Positions 45,201 through 54,324 of a DNA stretch of 64,000 nt are shown piece by piece (position 1 is the first letter of the stretch; each line of letters opens with the position of its first letter). The stretch comes from an uncultured Desulfosoma sp. GTDB taxonomy: Bacteria > Desulfobacterota > Syntrophobacteria > Syntrophobacterales > DSM-9756. The position numbers were made by a program, and so were the translations under genes. The stretch covers positions 1 to 64,000 of the forward strand of contig CALGPN010000025.1 in the NCBI GenBank assembly GCA_937960435.1, written 5' to 3'. Below the pieces are notes generated by a model that was not told the origin of the DNA, made no database searches, and worked only from the letters and a program-made list of their open reading frames with translations.

Positions 45201-48200
45201 ATGAAAATACTTCGGCTTCGATTCAAAAACGTGAACTCTCTGCGAGGGGAATGGGACATTCGCTTTGATGCGCCGCCGCTTTCCGACACGGGCTTGTTCG
45301 CCATCACCGGACCCAACGGCTCAGGCAAATCTTCCATTCTCGATGCCGTCACTCTCGGCCTCTACGGTGAAACCGTCCGCCTGCGCAACCCGGAAAATGA
45401 CATCACCACGTGGCTCGAAGACGAATCCTACGCCGAGGTGACCTTCCGCGTCGGCGAGGGCGTGTACTGCAGTCGATGGTGGGCCCGAAAAGGCCCCGAA
45501 GGCCTCATGGGCCCTGAAATGTCCCTCTCCTTGGTCAACGGCGGGGAGAGCATCCTGGAAGACCGCATCACCCGCGTGCGCACTCGTCTGAGTGAACTTA
45601 CGGGCCTAGATTTCAAAAGGTTTTGCCGCTCCGTCCTTCTCGCTCAAGGCCAATTCGCCGCTTTCCTCAACGCCTTGGAAAACGAACGGGCTGAGATCCT
45701 GGAAAAAATTATCGGGGCCGAGGTGACTCAAGAGATCCAGGAAGACCTCAAGAAACGCACGGCCGCGGCCCAGGAACGCTTGCTTCAGCTCAAGGAGCTT
45801 GCATCAGGCTTTCCCGCGGTCGACCGGGAACGGCTGCAGGAATTGGAGCACGAGCGCGATGAGGTGCGCGCCCAATGGGACGAAACTCTGCGGCAGATCG
45901 CCGAGGTGGAAGCGGAAAGGGAGCGGCTTCAGGTTCTGAAACAACGAGAGGATGACCTCCACGCGGCCCAAGAAGCCCTTTCGGAAGCTGAAGCCCGGGA
46001 GGCGTCGGTGCGCCGGGAGATCGAGAAGCTGGAGAAAATTCTGGCGGTTCGCCATTTGGCCGATGAGCTCCGGCATCTTCAAGAGGAGGAAGAAAACCGA
46101 AACGCCCTTGGGTTACGGCTGGACGCCCTCCGCCGGGAAAAAACCCAGGAGCAGGAGCGCCTCCAAACCGCGCGCGAACAGCTCACGGAGACAATCGAGG
46201 CCTTGGAAACGGCGCAGCGCCAATTGCAGGAAAAAGAAGAGGTCCTGCACGACGCCACACTCAGGGACGAAACCATTGAAGAGTGCTACCGTCGCCTTCA
46301 AGACGCCCTTTCGCGTTCGATGGAACGGGATCGAGCTCGACGCGACGGACAGAACCGCCTCGAGCAGCTGAAGACGCAGCTTTCCCAGGCGATTTCGCAG
46401 GCCGGCGCGCTGCAGGAACGGCTCACTCAGGCCTCAGCCGATCCGGGGTTGGAACGAGACCTGCCGGCTCTCGAAGACCTGATCCGCCGTCTCGGCGAAT
46501 GTCGAACCCGCGAAGACGTCTTGAACGCGCAACTGCCCGAGGCTCAACAACTCCTGGAAAAGGCGAACGCTGCTTTGGAACGGGCCGTAGCGCTCGAAAA
46601 GCGCGTCCAGGCCAAAGCCGGCCAAGCCGTGCTCAAAAAAGAAGCCTTGGAGCAGGCACTCAAAGCACGCCTCGGGGAAGGAACACGGGAGTCCCTCAAA
46701 GCTCGCCTCAAAGAGCGCAAGAGAGCCCTTCGGGGTTATGAGAAACTCTTGCCCATCGCCCGACGCTTCCACTCCCAGGGACTCGCTTTCGATATCCCTG
46801 CGGAACGGGAGCGTGTCTCGGCCCTTCAAAAGTCCCTTCAGGCATCGTTGGAAGAGGCCTTGGCCGAGCTCAAGAACTTTGAAAGCGAGCTGCTGTGGCG
46901 GGAAAGCTTTCAGCGGGTGAGCCCCGAACGGGAAAGGCTCCGGGAAGGAAAACCCTGCCCGCTGTGCGGATCCACGACACATCCCTACGTGAGCCAAGGT
47001 CTGCCCGACCTCGAAGCGCTCTACAAGCCCGTCGATGCGCTCCAGGACCGCATCCGATCCCTCGAGGCCGAACTGGCCGACCTCAATGACAAGGCCGCCG
47101 AGTTGGACGCGCAAGCCGAAGCCAAGGCGCGGATGCTCCAGGAATGGGATAACCTGTGCCGTCGTGCGGGGCTCAGTGTCGCCATGACGGATCCTCAAAC
47201 GATCGCCGACGCCATCCGATCCGAAAAAACGGCGATCCGGGAGGGAAAATCGGCGCTGCGTTCCACGCGTTTCACCAAATGGCGGCTTGCATGGTCGGAC
47301 ATGGTGCTTCGGCGGACGCTCGGGAAATTCGCCAAATTGGAACAGAAACGCCACTTCGCGCAGGAACAGTTCGACGCCCAAAAAAAAGCCTTCCAAGATT
47401 TGGAGGCCGATATCCGTCGTCTGAGGGAGGAAACGGAGGCGCTCAGCGCGGATCTTCGAACGCTCCTTGCCCCTTATCATGAACAAGTCCCGGAAAAAGG
47501 GGCCGAAAGGCGGCTTCTGGAACGGCTGTGGATGCGGCGGGACGCGGTCCGTCGGTGGCTGGGCGAACACAAAGAGCTTTACGAAACGATCCGGTCGCTG
47601 GAAACCGAGATCCAATCCTTTTCTCCCGAACTGGAACGACTGGAGAAAGAAGCCGAAGCGGCGGCCTCCGAAGCCGAGGCCGTCCAGGCCGAACTTGCGG
47701 CTTTAAAAGCCGAGCGCGAATCCCTCTACCCGGGGCTCGACCCCGTGGCGGAACGGCGCTCTTTGGAGGAAACCATCCATGCTTTGACGCAACGCCGTGA
47801 AGAACTCGTTCAGGAGATCGAGGCGCTGACTCGATCCCTGGCGGATCGGGACGAAGAACTTCGCGATGTGGAAGATGCTTTGGAAACGGCGCAAGCGGCC
47901 TTTGAGGCGACCCGCGCGCAGCTGGAACCCCGGATAAGAGACGCGGGGGTGGATTCTTTCGAAACGGCTTTCCTCGTCTTCCACGCCCTGGAAGAGGAAC
48001 CCATTGTGCGGCGGCACGCGGCGGAAGCGGCCGAAGCTCTTGCCGATGCCCGATCCCGCCTTGAGGCCGCCACGCGCGCGGTGCAACAAGCCGAGAAAAC
48101 GACGGCTTCCGACGCGTCCTTTGAGGCCCTTGAGCGCCGCCTGGGCGAACTGCACGAGCAACGGGAGAATCTTCGCCACGACTTGGAAGCCCTGGAACGG

Positions 48201-48782
48201 CAGTTGGTCGAAATCCGTCGGTCTCAACAAGAACGTCGGGAGCTGCTGCGGGCGATCGAGGACCAAGAACGGGTTTGCGCAGAGATGGCTTCGGAGGAGA
48301 GAGCTTTTCGAGAAGAACAGAGCGCGGAGGCTCGAGAAAAGTTTCGACGGCACCTCCTGGAGCGCCTCATCGCCCAGGCCAACACTCACCTAGAACTGCT
48401 AAGCGGCCGCTACAGGCTTCGGACCGTGGCCGACGACGGTTTCGGTCTCGTGGTGGAAGACCTCCTGCAGCACAGGAACCAACGACCTTTGCGCACTCTT
48501 TCGGGTGGGGAAACTTTTGTGGTCAGTTTGAGCATGGCTCTGGGGCTTTCTGACCTGGCGGCGCATCACCGAAGGATCGAATCCCTCTTCTTGGACGAAG
48601 GATTCGGCGTCCTGGACGAGGAGATGCTTTACCGGGTGATGACGGCACTGCGCAGGCTGCAGGCCAACGGGAAGACGGTGGGCGTCATCTCTCACGTGAA
48701 ACGCCTGGCCGAGGAGATCCAGACCCAGATCCGTGTGGAGCGCGAACCCGGGGGTATGTCGCGAATCACCGTGGTGCCGTGA
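45201..48782 (+). CDS. sbcC: SbcC-like SMC-family ATPase
   Basis: A 1193-residue protein of the SbcC/Rad50 type. The N-terminal ATPase half has ITGPNGSGKSSILDAVTLGL (Walker A at 37-44) and LLAQGQFAAFL; long coiled coils (about 190-560 and 650-1050) flank the zinc-hook motif GKPCPLCGSTTHPY (about residue 585). The C-terminal half has the signature TLSGGETFVVSLSMALGLSD and Walker B ESLFLDEGFGVLD. SbcC with the SbcD nuclease opens hairpins and blocked DNA ends. No sbcD is adjacent; the gene instead follows recCBD after 168 bases. Confidence 0.93.
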   Translation: MKILRLRFKNVNSLRGEWDIRFDAPPLSDTGLFAITGPNGSGKSSILDAVTLGLYGETVRLRNPENDITTWLEDESYAEVTFRVGEGVYCSRWWARKGPEGLMGPEMSLSLVNGGESILEDRITRVRTRLSELTGLDFKRFCRSVLLAQGQFAAFLNALENERAEILEKIIGAEVTQEIQEDLKKRTAAAQERLLQLKELASGFPAVDRERLQELEHERDEVRAQWDETLRQIAEVEAERERLQVLKQREDDLHAAQEALSEAEAREASVRREIEKLEKILAVRHLADELRHLQEEEENRNALGLRLDALRREKTQEQERLQTAREQLTETIEALETAQRQLQEKEEVLHDATLRDETIEECYRRLQDALSRSMERDRARRDGQNRLEQLKTQLSQAISQAGALQERLTQASADPGLERDLPALEDLIRRLGECRTREDVLNAQLPEAQQLLEKANAALERAVALEKRVQAKAGQAVLKKEALEQALKARLGEGTRESLKARLKERKRALRGYEKLLPIARRFHSQGLAFDIPAERERVSALQKSLQASLEEALAELKNFESELLWRESFQRVSPERERLREGKPCPLCGSTTHPYVSQGLPDLEALYKPVDALQDRIRSLEAELADLNDKAAELDAQAEAKARMLQEWDNLCRRAGLSVAMTDPQTIADAIRSEKTAIREGKSALRSTRFTKWRLAWSDMVLRRTLGKFAKLEQKRHFAQEQFDAQKKAFQDLEADIRRLREETEALSADLRTLLAPYHEQVPEKGAERRLLERLWMRRDAVRRWLGEHKELYETIRSLETEIQSFSPELERLEKEAEAAASEAEAVQAELAALKAERESLYPGLDPVAERRSLEETIHALTQRREELVQEIEALTRSLADRDEELRDVEDALETAQAAFEATRAQLEPRIRDAGVDSFETAFLVFHALEEEPIVRRHAAEAAEALADARSRLEAATRAVQQAEKTTASDASFEALERRLGELHEQRENLRHDLEALERQLVEIRRSQQERRELLRAIEDQERVCAEMASEERAFREEQSAEAREKFRRHLLERLIAQANTHLELLSGRYRLRTVADDGFGLVVEDLLQHRNQRPLRTLSGGETFVVSLSMALGLSDLAAHHRRIESLFLDEGFGVLDEEMLYRVMTALRRLQANGKTVGVISHVKRLAEEIQTQIRVEREPGGMSRITVVP

Positions 48783-48951
48783 CATCGTCACGGCGGGTGG
48801 GGCACTCTTGGATGCGACGCAATTTCTCTTCGAGCTCGGCGGTGGTTCGAAAAACCCACGTGCTAGGGTCGCAAAAACAGTAAACGGCCAAATCGCAGTC
48901 GGCGCAGGGCACGTGGGCGTCTTTGGGAGCGGGTTGAGGAGCCGATGTCAT
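48766..48951 (-). CDS. Small Cys-rich protein
   Basis: A 61-residue protein with CADC, then CFC and a late Cys (IQECPTRR), likely a zinc site. PSTWVFRTTAELEEKLRR follows. It reminds me of a small deltaproteobacterial family but I cannot name it. It starts four bases after the HNH gene stop without a visible ribosome site, so coupling is assumed, and it overlaps the sbcC 3' end by 17 bases on the opposite strand. Confidence 0.55.
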   Translation of the reverse strand: MTSAPQPAPKDAHVPCADCDLAVYCFCDPSTWVFRTTAELEEKLRRIQECPTRRDDVTAPR

Positions 48952-48955
48952 GGCG

Positions 48956-49288
48956 TCAACTATCCGTTGATCGAGAAGTCGTTTCCGCGCATCGCTTCAG
49001 ATAATCCGCCCATTCCACGGGCAGAAGATATTTCTTCTTGGAATTGCAGTCCTTGCAACACGGCACCACATTGCCCTTGGTGCTGCGTCCGCCGCGCACC
49101 AAGGGGACCACATGGTCCATGGTGAGCTCCGCGGGCGGCACCGTTTTACCGCAGTAGTGGCAGCGGCCTTTGGCCAGTTGCCGCTGCCACCACTGGGTTT
49201 TGCGAAGCGCCCGAGCTTTTTCCTTTTCGCGGCGGATCTCTTCGGGCGAAACCTCCACGATAAAACCCAAAGTCCCGCCGTCGTTCAT
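48956..49288 (-). CDS. HNH endonuclease
   Basis: A 110-residue HNH nuclease. The zinc cysteines CHYCGK and CCKDCNSKKK frame the catalytic LTMDHVVPLVRGGRSTKGNVV, where DHVVP corresponds to the HNH His and GN to the Asn. The N-terminal region is basic and helical. Such stand-alone HNH proteins may be housekeeping nicking enzymes. It starts almost at the stop of the upstream chalcone-isomerase-like gene. Confidence 0.9.
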   Translation of the reverse strand: MNDGGTLGFIVEVSPEEIRREKEKARALRKTQWWQRQLAKGRCHYCGKTVPPAELTMDHVVPLVRGGRSTKGNVVPCCKDCNSKKKYLLPVEWADYLKRCAETTSRSTDS

Positions 49289-49289
49289 T

Positions 49290-49886
49290 TTACGGTTCTC
49301 CCGTGGGGGAAGATCCTAGCATGCCTTTTTTCAGAACGTCCGACGCAGGCTTTTCACCCAAGAAAATCCCCCACAAGGCCTTCATGAAGTCGGCGCCCGG
49401 GACGATGCCTTTCTCTTGCCCCTTGATGACCACGTGGGTGCCCACGCCCGGCTCATAAAGCAGCCGCACTTCCTCCCCGCTCTTGATGGGTTCCGTGAAG
49501 TAGCCCACAAAGGTGTCCATGCGCGCTTTCAACCCAGGATCCGGATTGGGGGCGGTCTTTTCGAACCCTTCCCTCCATGTTTCCACAAGCTTGGCGGCTT
49601 CGACTTCTTTGTAGACAAAATGCATGACGATGCCCTTGGCTTTATCCTGATCGATGAGGGCCTGGGCATTGGAGGATTTTTCCGTGACGTAGAGCGCCCC
49701 GTAATAGACGTCCACCACGAGTTTCCGACGGATCCCGAAGCCATTTAAAATGCAGCGCGTTTGTCCTATGGTGATTTCACTTGGAAATTTCGGCGGATCG
49801 GCGGCTCCGGCCGGAAACGCCCACAAAGCCGCCAGCAAAAGCACGATCATGCCCTGAAAATTCTTAACCCTCCGCAAATACTTCAT
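49290..49886 (-). CDS. Exported chalcone isomerase-like protein
   Basis: A 198-residue protein with a signal peptide (IVLLLAALWAFPAGAA, cleavage near residue 29). The mature part has the chalcone-isomerase-like fold pattern: CILNGFGIRRKLVVDVYYGALYV, IVMHFVYKEVEAAKLVETW, and FMKALWGIFLGEKPASDVLKKGML at the end. Bacterial members are periplasmic and thought to bind lipids or fatty acids rather than flavonoids. GGAGGG precedes the ATG. Confidence 0.9.
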   Translation of the reverse strand: MKYLRRVKNFQGMIVLLLAALWAFPAGAADPPKFPSEITIGQTRCILNGFGIRRKLVVDVYYGALYVTEKSSNAQALIDQDKAKGIVMHFVYKEVEAAKLVETWREGFEKTAPNPDPGLKARMDTFVGYFTEPIKSGEEVRLLYEPGVGTHVVIKGQEKGIVPGADFMKALWGIFLGEKPASDVLKKGMLGSSPTGEP

Positions 49887-50014
49887 TCAATGACCCTCCG
49901 TGTCCCCAACGAGTTTCATCTAAAGCCGCCCCATCGGCTCCTTCCCCCCTCTAGGCCCTTTTCCCGCCCCATGGCCTTCACGAGACGCGGAAGGGGGCTT
50001 TCTCATCCCGCCTG

Positions 50015-51472
50015 CTAGTTTTGGGGCACTTGCAGCACCACATAGAACGTCCGCTCACCCCGCTTGACCAGGAGCAAAAGGCTTTTCTTCTTTTCGGCGC
50101 TCTTCATGGCCTGGTTGTAGTCTCTCACATTCTGAATCTTCTTGCGGTTCACTTCTTTGATGAGGTCTCCGGGTTGGAGGCGCGCGGCGGCGGCCGGGCT
50201 ATCGGGCTGGACTTCCGTTACGACGACGCCGCGTTCGGACACGTCCCAGCCGAACCGTTCGGCCAGTTCCTTGGTGACGTTTTGGACCGAAAGGCCCCAC
50301 ACATTTTCCGTCGTCTCCTCAGGCTGAGCTGCGGCCGATTCTTCGTCGGGCATGGTGCCCAGGTTGACGGTCACGACTTTCTTGGACCCCTCCCGAAGAA
50401 GCCCCAGCTTCACCTCGGAATTGGGCGGGGTCGCCGCCACCTTTCGGGAAAGTTCGTGGGCGTCTCGAACCTCTTCCCCGTTAAGCTCCAAAATGATGTC
50501 ACCCTGTTCGATTCCGGCCTTTTCGGCGGGGCTATCTTTGAGCACGTCGGAAACAAGAACGCCTTTCGCCTCCTTGAGGTTGAAGGATTCGGCGATCTCA
50601 GGGGTGACATCTTGAATCATGATGCCAAGCCAGCCGCGGATGACCTTGCCCGTGCGCAGTTGGGGCAACAGGTCCTTGGCCACGTTGATGGGAATGGCGA
50701 AGCCGATGCCCTGGCCTCGCGCCACGATGGCCGTATTGATCCCCACCACCTGGCCGCTCATATTGAAAAGAGGCCAGCCGGAATTGCCCGGGTTGATGGC
50801 GGCATCGGTCTGCAGGAAATCGTCATAGGGCCCGGCGCCGATGATCCGACCTTTGGCGCTGATGATCCCCACGGTCACCGTATGGCCCAGGCCGAAGGGG
50901 TTGCCCACGGCCATGACCCAGTCGCCGACGCGCAGCCCGGCCGAATCCCCCAGCACGGCGGGCTTGGGAAAGTTCTTGTCCGCTTCCGCTTTAATGAGGG
51001 CCAAATCGGTCTTGGGGTCGCGTCCCACGACTTTGGCGGCGTATTCTTTGCCGTTTTGCAGCTTGATTTTGATTTCCGTCGCCTTTTCCACCACGTGATT
51101 GTTGGTCAAAATGAGGCCCGAGGCATCGATGACCACTCCCGACCCCAAGGAATTGGTCTTCATGGATCCTTTGGGGATATCCCCGAAAAAGCGTTTGAAG
51201 AACTCATCGCCAAAAAATTCGCGGAACGGCGAATCCGGCTCCATGAAGGGTTGCAAGGGGTGGCCCTTGATGACCTGAGTCGTGGCGATGTTGACCACCG
51301 AATCCTTGACCTTGTCCGCCAGGTCGGCGAAAGACGGCGGAGCGTCGCCTCCGAAAGGACCCGACGCTCCGAAGGACGGGCCGGGAAACGCCCCTGTACC
51401 GACCATGAAAACCAGCATTACCACTCCCGCAATCCATGGAAAGCAATGTCCGCGGTTTGCTCGCTCGAACAT
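50015..51472 (-). CDS. Periplasmic HtrA/Do serine protease (DegQ-like)
   Basis: A 485-residue quality-control protease. After a signal segment (about 12-36) come a trypsin-like domain with His in LTNNHVVEKA, Asp in PKTDLALIKAE and Ser in INPGNSGWPLFN, then two PDZ domains (about 285-370 and 395-480; GVLVSDVLKDSPAEKAGIEQGD, GVVVTEVQPDSPAAAARLQPGD). The usual GNSGGPL is GNSGWPL here. It refolds or degrades damaged envelope proteins. It is divergent from the gene at 51609. Confidence 0.94.
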   Translation of the reverse strand: MFERANRGHCFPWIAGVVMLVFMVGTGAFPGPSFGASGPFGGDAPPSFADLADKVKDSVVNIATTQVIKGHPLQPFMEPDSPFREFFGDEFFKRFFGDIPKGSMKTNSLGSGVVIDASGLILTNNHVVEKATEIKIKLQNGKEYAAKVVGRDPKTDLALIKAEADKNFPKPAVLGDSAGLRVGDWVMAVGNPFGLGHTVTVGIISAKGRIIGAGPYDDFLQTDAAINPGNSGWPLFNMSGQVVGINTAIVARGQGIGFAIPINVAKDLLPQLRTGKVIRGWLGIMIQDVTPEIAESFNLKEAKGVLVSDVLKDSPAEKAGIEQGDIILELNGEEVRDAHELSRKVAATPPNSEVKLGLLREGSKKVVTVNLGTMPDEESAAAQPEETTENVWGLSVQNVTKELAERFGWDVSERGVVVTEVQPDSPAAAARLQPGDLIKEVNRKKIQNVRDYNQAMKSAEKKKSLLLLVKRGERTFYVVLQVPQN

Positions 51473-51608
51473 GCTGTGCGCTCCTTTCCCGAGAGCTCGA
51501 TAAAAGATGCCCCAATCTTTTCAGCCTTTGGAAAAATGTGCTATACACCATAAACGAAGTCGGCGAAAAATCAAGAACGAGCCAAAATAAGGAGGTCGCA
51601 TACCCCCA

Positions 51609-51938
51609 ATGGCATCGATGACGTTGGTCGAGGCATGTCGACTCAGTGTGAGGATTCTCCAAAGGAACCCCGAACTGGCCGCCATTTACCGAAACGCCGT
51701 GCGTCGATACGGGGAGGGAGAACTCCTTTGCGCCTTGATGGACCTCGTCGCCCAGGCCTATGAGGAGGGGAAACTGGAGGAGGAAGTCTTCAAGAATCCG
51801 CAGAGCTTATTGAGCTTTTGCTGCGGGGCGTGGATTCAGTTCCTTCTTGTGGAAGTGGCGGGCATGAAAAAAGCGGACCTTCATGCCGTGGCTCGAAAAA
51901 TTTTCAAGGAAACCCACAGCAACCGATCGCTGCACTGA
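51609..51938 (+). CDS. Small uncharacterised helical protein
   Basis: A 109-residue protein predicted helical, with EACRLSVRILQRNPELAAIYR, a central LLCALMDLVAQAYEEG and FCCGAWIQFLLVEVAGMKKAD near the end. No family recognised; there is no signal peptide. AAGGAGG lies 13 bases before ATG 51609; ATG 51618 is an alternative. It is convergent with the RSH gene, whose 3' end is one base away, and divergent from the HtrA gene. Confidence 0.65.
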   Translation: MASMTLVEACRLSVRILQRNPELAAIYRNAVRRYGEGELLCALMDLVAQAYEEGKLEEEVFKNPQSLLSFCCGAWIQFLLVEVAGMKKADLHAVARKIFKETHSNRSLH

Positions 51939-51939
51939 A

Positions 51940-54063
51940 TCATTCCCCAAGATCTACGGCGGCGTTGAGCGCCCCGTATTTTTCCACCACGACGAGGCCG
52001 GGAGGAAAGCATCGAAAGAGCCCGCGGGCCTCGTCGAAGCTATTCAAGATCACCTGAAAAGACGCCCATTGGGGAACGTCCTTCCGAAACTGCCCTTCCA
52101 GAGCGCGCACTTCGATCCTCGACGGGATGGTTCCCAAAAGAGGCAACAAAGGCTGGTTTTCCGGTGTGAAAACCTTGAGCCACATGGCGATGGGGCTGGG
52201 CCAGGGTGTGTCTTCCGCCCACAACACATCCAAAAGCTTGTGCGGCGGCAGCCCATGCCGTTGCGTCACATCACTGCACCGAGGCCGATGGAAGGTGATC
52301 CCGCGCTCACTCAGGGTGGCCAGGAGATGGCTTTCCCCGGGGTACGGGTGACAGCATCCGGCGAATTTATGGACGGCGGGATCCAATTCGCCCACCGTGA
52401 GCACGTAACGTTCGTGAGGTTCCTCCTCGGGAGGCCGGATCCTGCCCCTGGGCACGGGCTTTCTTGGCACGTCCTGCAGATAATAGAGAAAAGCGTGGGG
52501 AGAAAGAAGATCCTGCCCGATGAGGATAAAAAGGTCTTCCAAAGACTTCACATTGAGCACTTCCAGGATGAGCGGCACCTCTTCCCTTTCCAGGGCTTCT
52601 TGAGAAAACCCGTGATGCGCCAATTCCTGGAGCAGCATGTGGCGGCCGATCTCTAAGGCGCAGTTTCGCCGACGCCGGGCGATTTCCCGGGCGATGGCGT
52701 TGCGGGCCTTTGGGGTCATGCACAGGCGTTCCAAGTCGGGATCGAAAGGCACGGGTGTGTCGGCCTTGAGCACCCGGACCGTGTCGCCGTCTTTGAGCTG
52801 ATAAGTGGGGGTCACCCGCCGACCGCCGACCACGGCACCCATGCAGTGGTTGCCGAGATCCGAGTGGATCTTGAAGGCAAAGTCCAAGACGATGCTCCCG
52901 ATGGGAAACGTATGGGCATCCCCATGGGGGGTGTAGACGGTGACCTCTTCGGCTTCCGAAAGCTGGATGAGGGTGCGGCGTTGCGGGGGCGGCCCGCCGT
53001 ATTCCCCGACGCTGCGCAGGAATTCGCTGACTTCCCTGAGATAGGCGTCGGTGATCCTTTCGGGATTGTTCCACTGGCTGAGCACGCCATGGGTGGCCCA
53101 CGCGTCCATGGCGGCCGTGCGCACCTTGACCAGATAATTTTCCCCCTTGTAGTGGATCCGAGTATGCAAGCTCATGTAGCCGTTGTTTTTCGGGTTGGCG
53201 ATGAAATCCCGAAGGCTTCGCGGGACCGGCGCCAGCGTGGAATTGACCACACCCAGAGCGCAATAGCACGCGTCCGTGTCGTTTGCGGGAAGGACCACGG
53301 TGAAGTCTACCCGGTTTTCGGCGTTGTTCAACCGAAGCGTCCCTTTGGCCGCATCGTAGTAAGTGCCGAGCCCCTTGACCCGGCTGCGGATGACGACCTC
53401 CATGCCCCTTCGGGCGAAAGCCTCCTTGAGTCTTTCGGTGATCTCGGAAACGTTGGGATGGGCGTAGAGGCCGCGCAGGGCGTTGAGGATTTTTTTGCTT
53501 TTCTTGGGGTAGAGGTAGGAAAGGGCCAGGTGGTAAAGTTCTCGTTTCAGGGGAAAGATATTGAGCTTTGCCGCCAGCGGGGCGTAGATCTCCACGGTTT
53601 CTTGGGCGATCCGCTGTTGCTTGGGTTTGGGCAGGTAGTGAAGCGTTCGCAGGTTATGAAGCCGATCCGCCAGCTTGACGAGAAGCACGCCCAGGCGTTG
53701 GCTTGCCGTCTGAAGAATTTTGCTGTGAGTGAGATCCTTGAGAACGGCCCGGTCCAGGTGCAGCCGGGTCATCTTGGTGCAGCCGTCCACCAAGTCCGCC
53801 ACCGTTGTTCCGAAAGCCTGTTCAATGGCCTCGTAGTCGACGGACGGGACATCCTCGATGACGTCGTGAAGAATGGCCGCCGCCAGGATTTCCGGGTCGC
53901 GGATTCCCATCTCCTTGGCTAAAATGTAGGCCACGGCGCACGGGTGACTGATGTAGGGCGACCCCGATTTGCGGACCTGTCCGGCATGAAGCCTTACGGC
54001 GAAATCCAGCGCCCGATAAAAAAGATCGTTTCCTTCTTTTTCGGGCGGAAGAAGTTCTTCCAT
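51940..54063 (-). CDS. RSH-type (p)ppGpp hydrolase with degenerate synthetase domain
   Basis: A 707-residue RelA/SpoT homologue. The hydrolase HD domain is intact: SGSPYISHPCAVA, LHDVIEDVP (His66-Asp67) and VKLADRLHNLRTL. In the synthetase domain Asp253 remains (RVDFTVVL), but the catalytic Glu of the EIQIRT motif is Leu311 (YLVKVRTAAM) and the Lys/Arg-rich substrate strand is altered (RVKGLGTYYDAAK). A TGS domain (EEVTVYTPHGDAHTFPIGS) and a C-terminal zinc-finger-like part (FAGCCHPYPGE) follow. It is probably a ppGpp hydrolase. ATG 54063 fits the family start; a TTG at 54126 is possible, and the open frame further upstream is REP sequence. Confidence 0.9.
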   Translation of the reverse strand: MEELLPPEKEGNDLFYRALDFAVRLHAGQVRKSGSPYISHPCAVAYILAKEMGIRDPEILAAAILHDVIEDVPSVDYEAIEQAFGTTVADLVDGCTKMTRLHLDRAVLKDLTHSKILQTASQRLGVLLVKLADRLHNLRTLHYLPKPKQQRIAQETVEIYAPLAAKLNIFPLKRELYHLALSYLYPKKSKKILNALRGLYAHPNVSEITERLKEAFARRGMEVVIRSRVKGLGTYYDAAKGTLRLNNAENRVDFTVVLPANDTDACYCALGVVNSTLAPVPRSLRDFIANPKNNGYMSLHTRIHYKGENYLVKVRTAAMDAWATHGVLSQWNNPERITDAYLREVSEFLRSVGEYGGPPPQRRTLIQLSEAEEVTVYTPHGDAHTFPIGSIVLDFAFKIHSDLGNHCMGAVVGGRRVTPTYQLKDGDTVRVLKADTPVPFDPDLERLCMTPKARNAIAREIARRRRNCALEIGRHMLLQELAHHGFSQEALEREEVPLILEVLNVKSLEDLFILIGQDLLSPHAFLYYLQDVPRKPVPRGRIRPPEEEPHERYVLTVGELDPAVHKFAGCCHPYPGESHLLATLSERGITFHRPRCSDVTQRHGLPPHKLLDVLWAEDTPWPSPIAMWLKVFTPENQPLLPLLGTIPSRIEVRALEGQFRKDVPQWASFQVILNSFDEARGLFRCFPPGLVVVEKYGALNAAVDLGE

Positions 54064-54293
54064 CCGCAGACGGTACACGCCTACGTCGAAATGTCCGGGA
54101 TCTTCTGTAAAGATCTGCTGATACAAAGCTTTTCCCCTGTGCGCAAAGTGAGCGCCCGGCCTATGCGGGACGCTGCCTCGAGGATTGTATCGGATTTTCC
54201 CCAACGCGCCCAGTTCTAAATCTCGGTGTCCTTTCCCGGACGATATTTCAATGCCGGCCCACCCCTTCCGGCTTCGCCGCAGGCGTATTTGCC

Positions 54294-54324
54294 GTAGGTT
54301 GGGGTGAGCGCAGCGAACCCCAAC
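54294..54324 (+). repeat. REP family 1, copy upstream of RSH gene
   Basis: Same 31-base element as the recC copies, here intergenic and about 230 bases before the chosen RSH start codon. An open frame of the RSH gene extends through it, which would falsely lengthen the protein. Confidence 0.9.
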
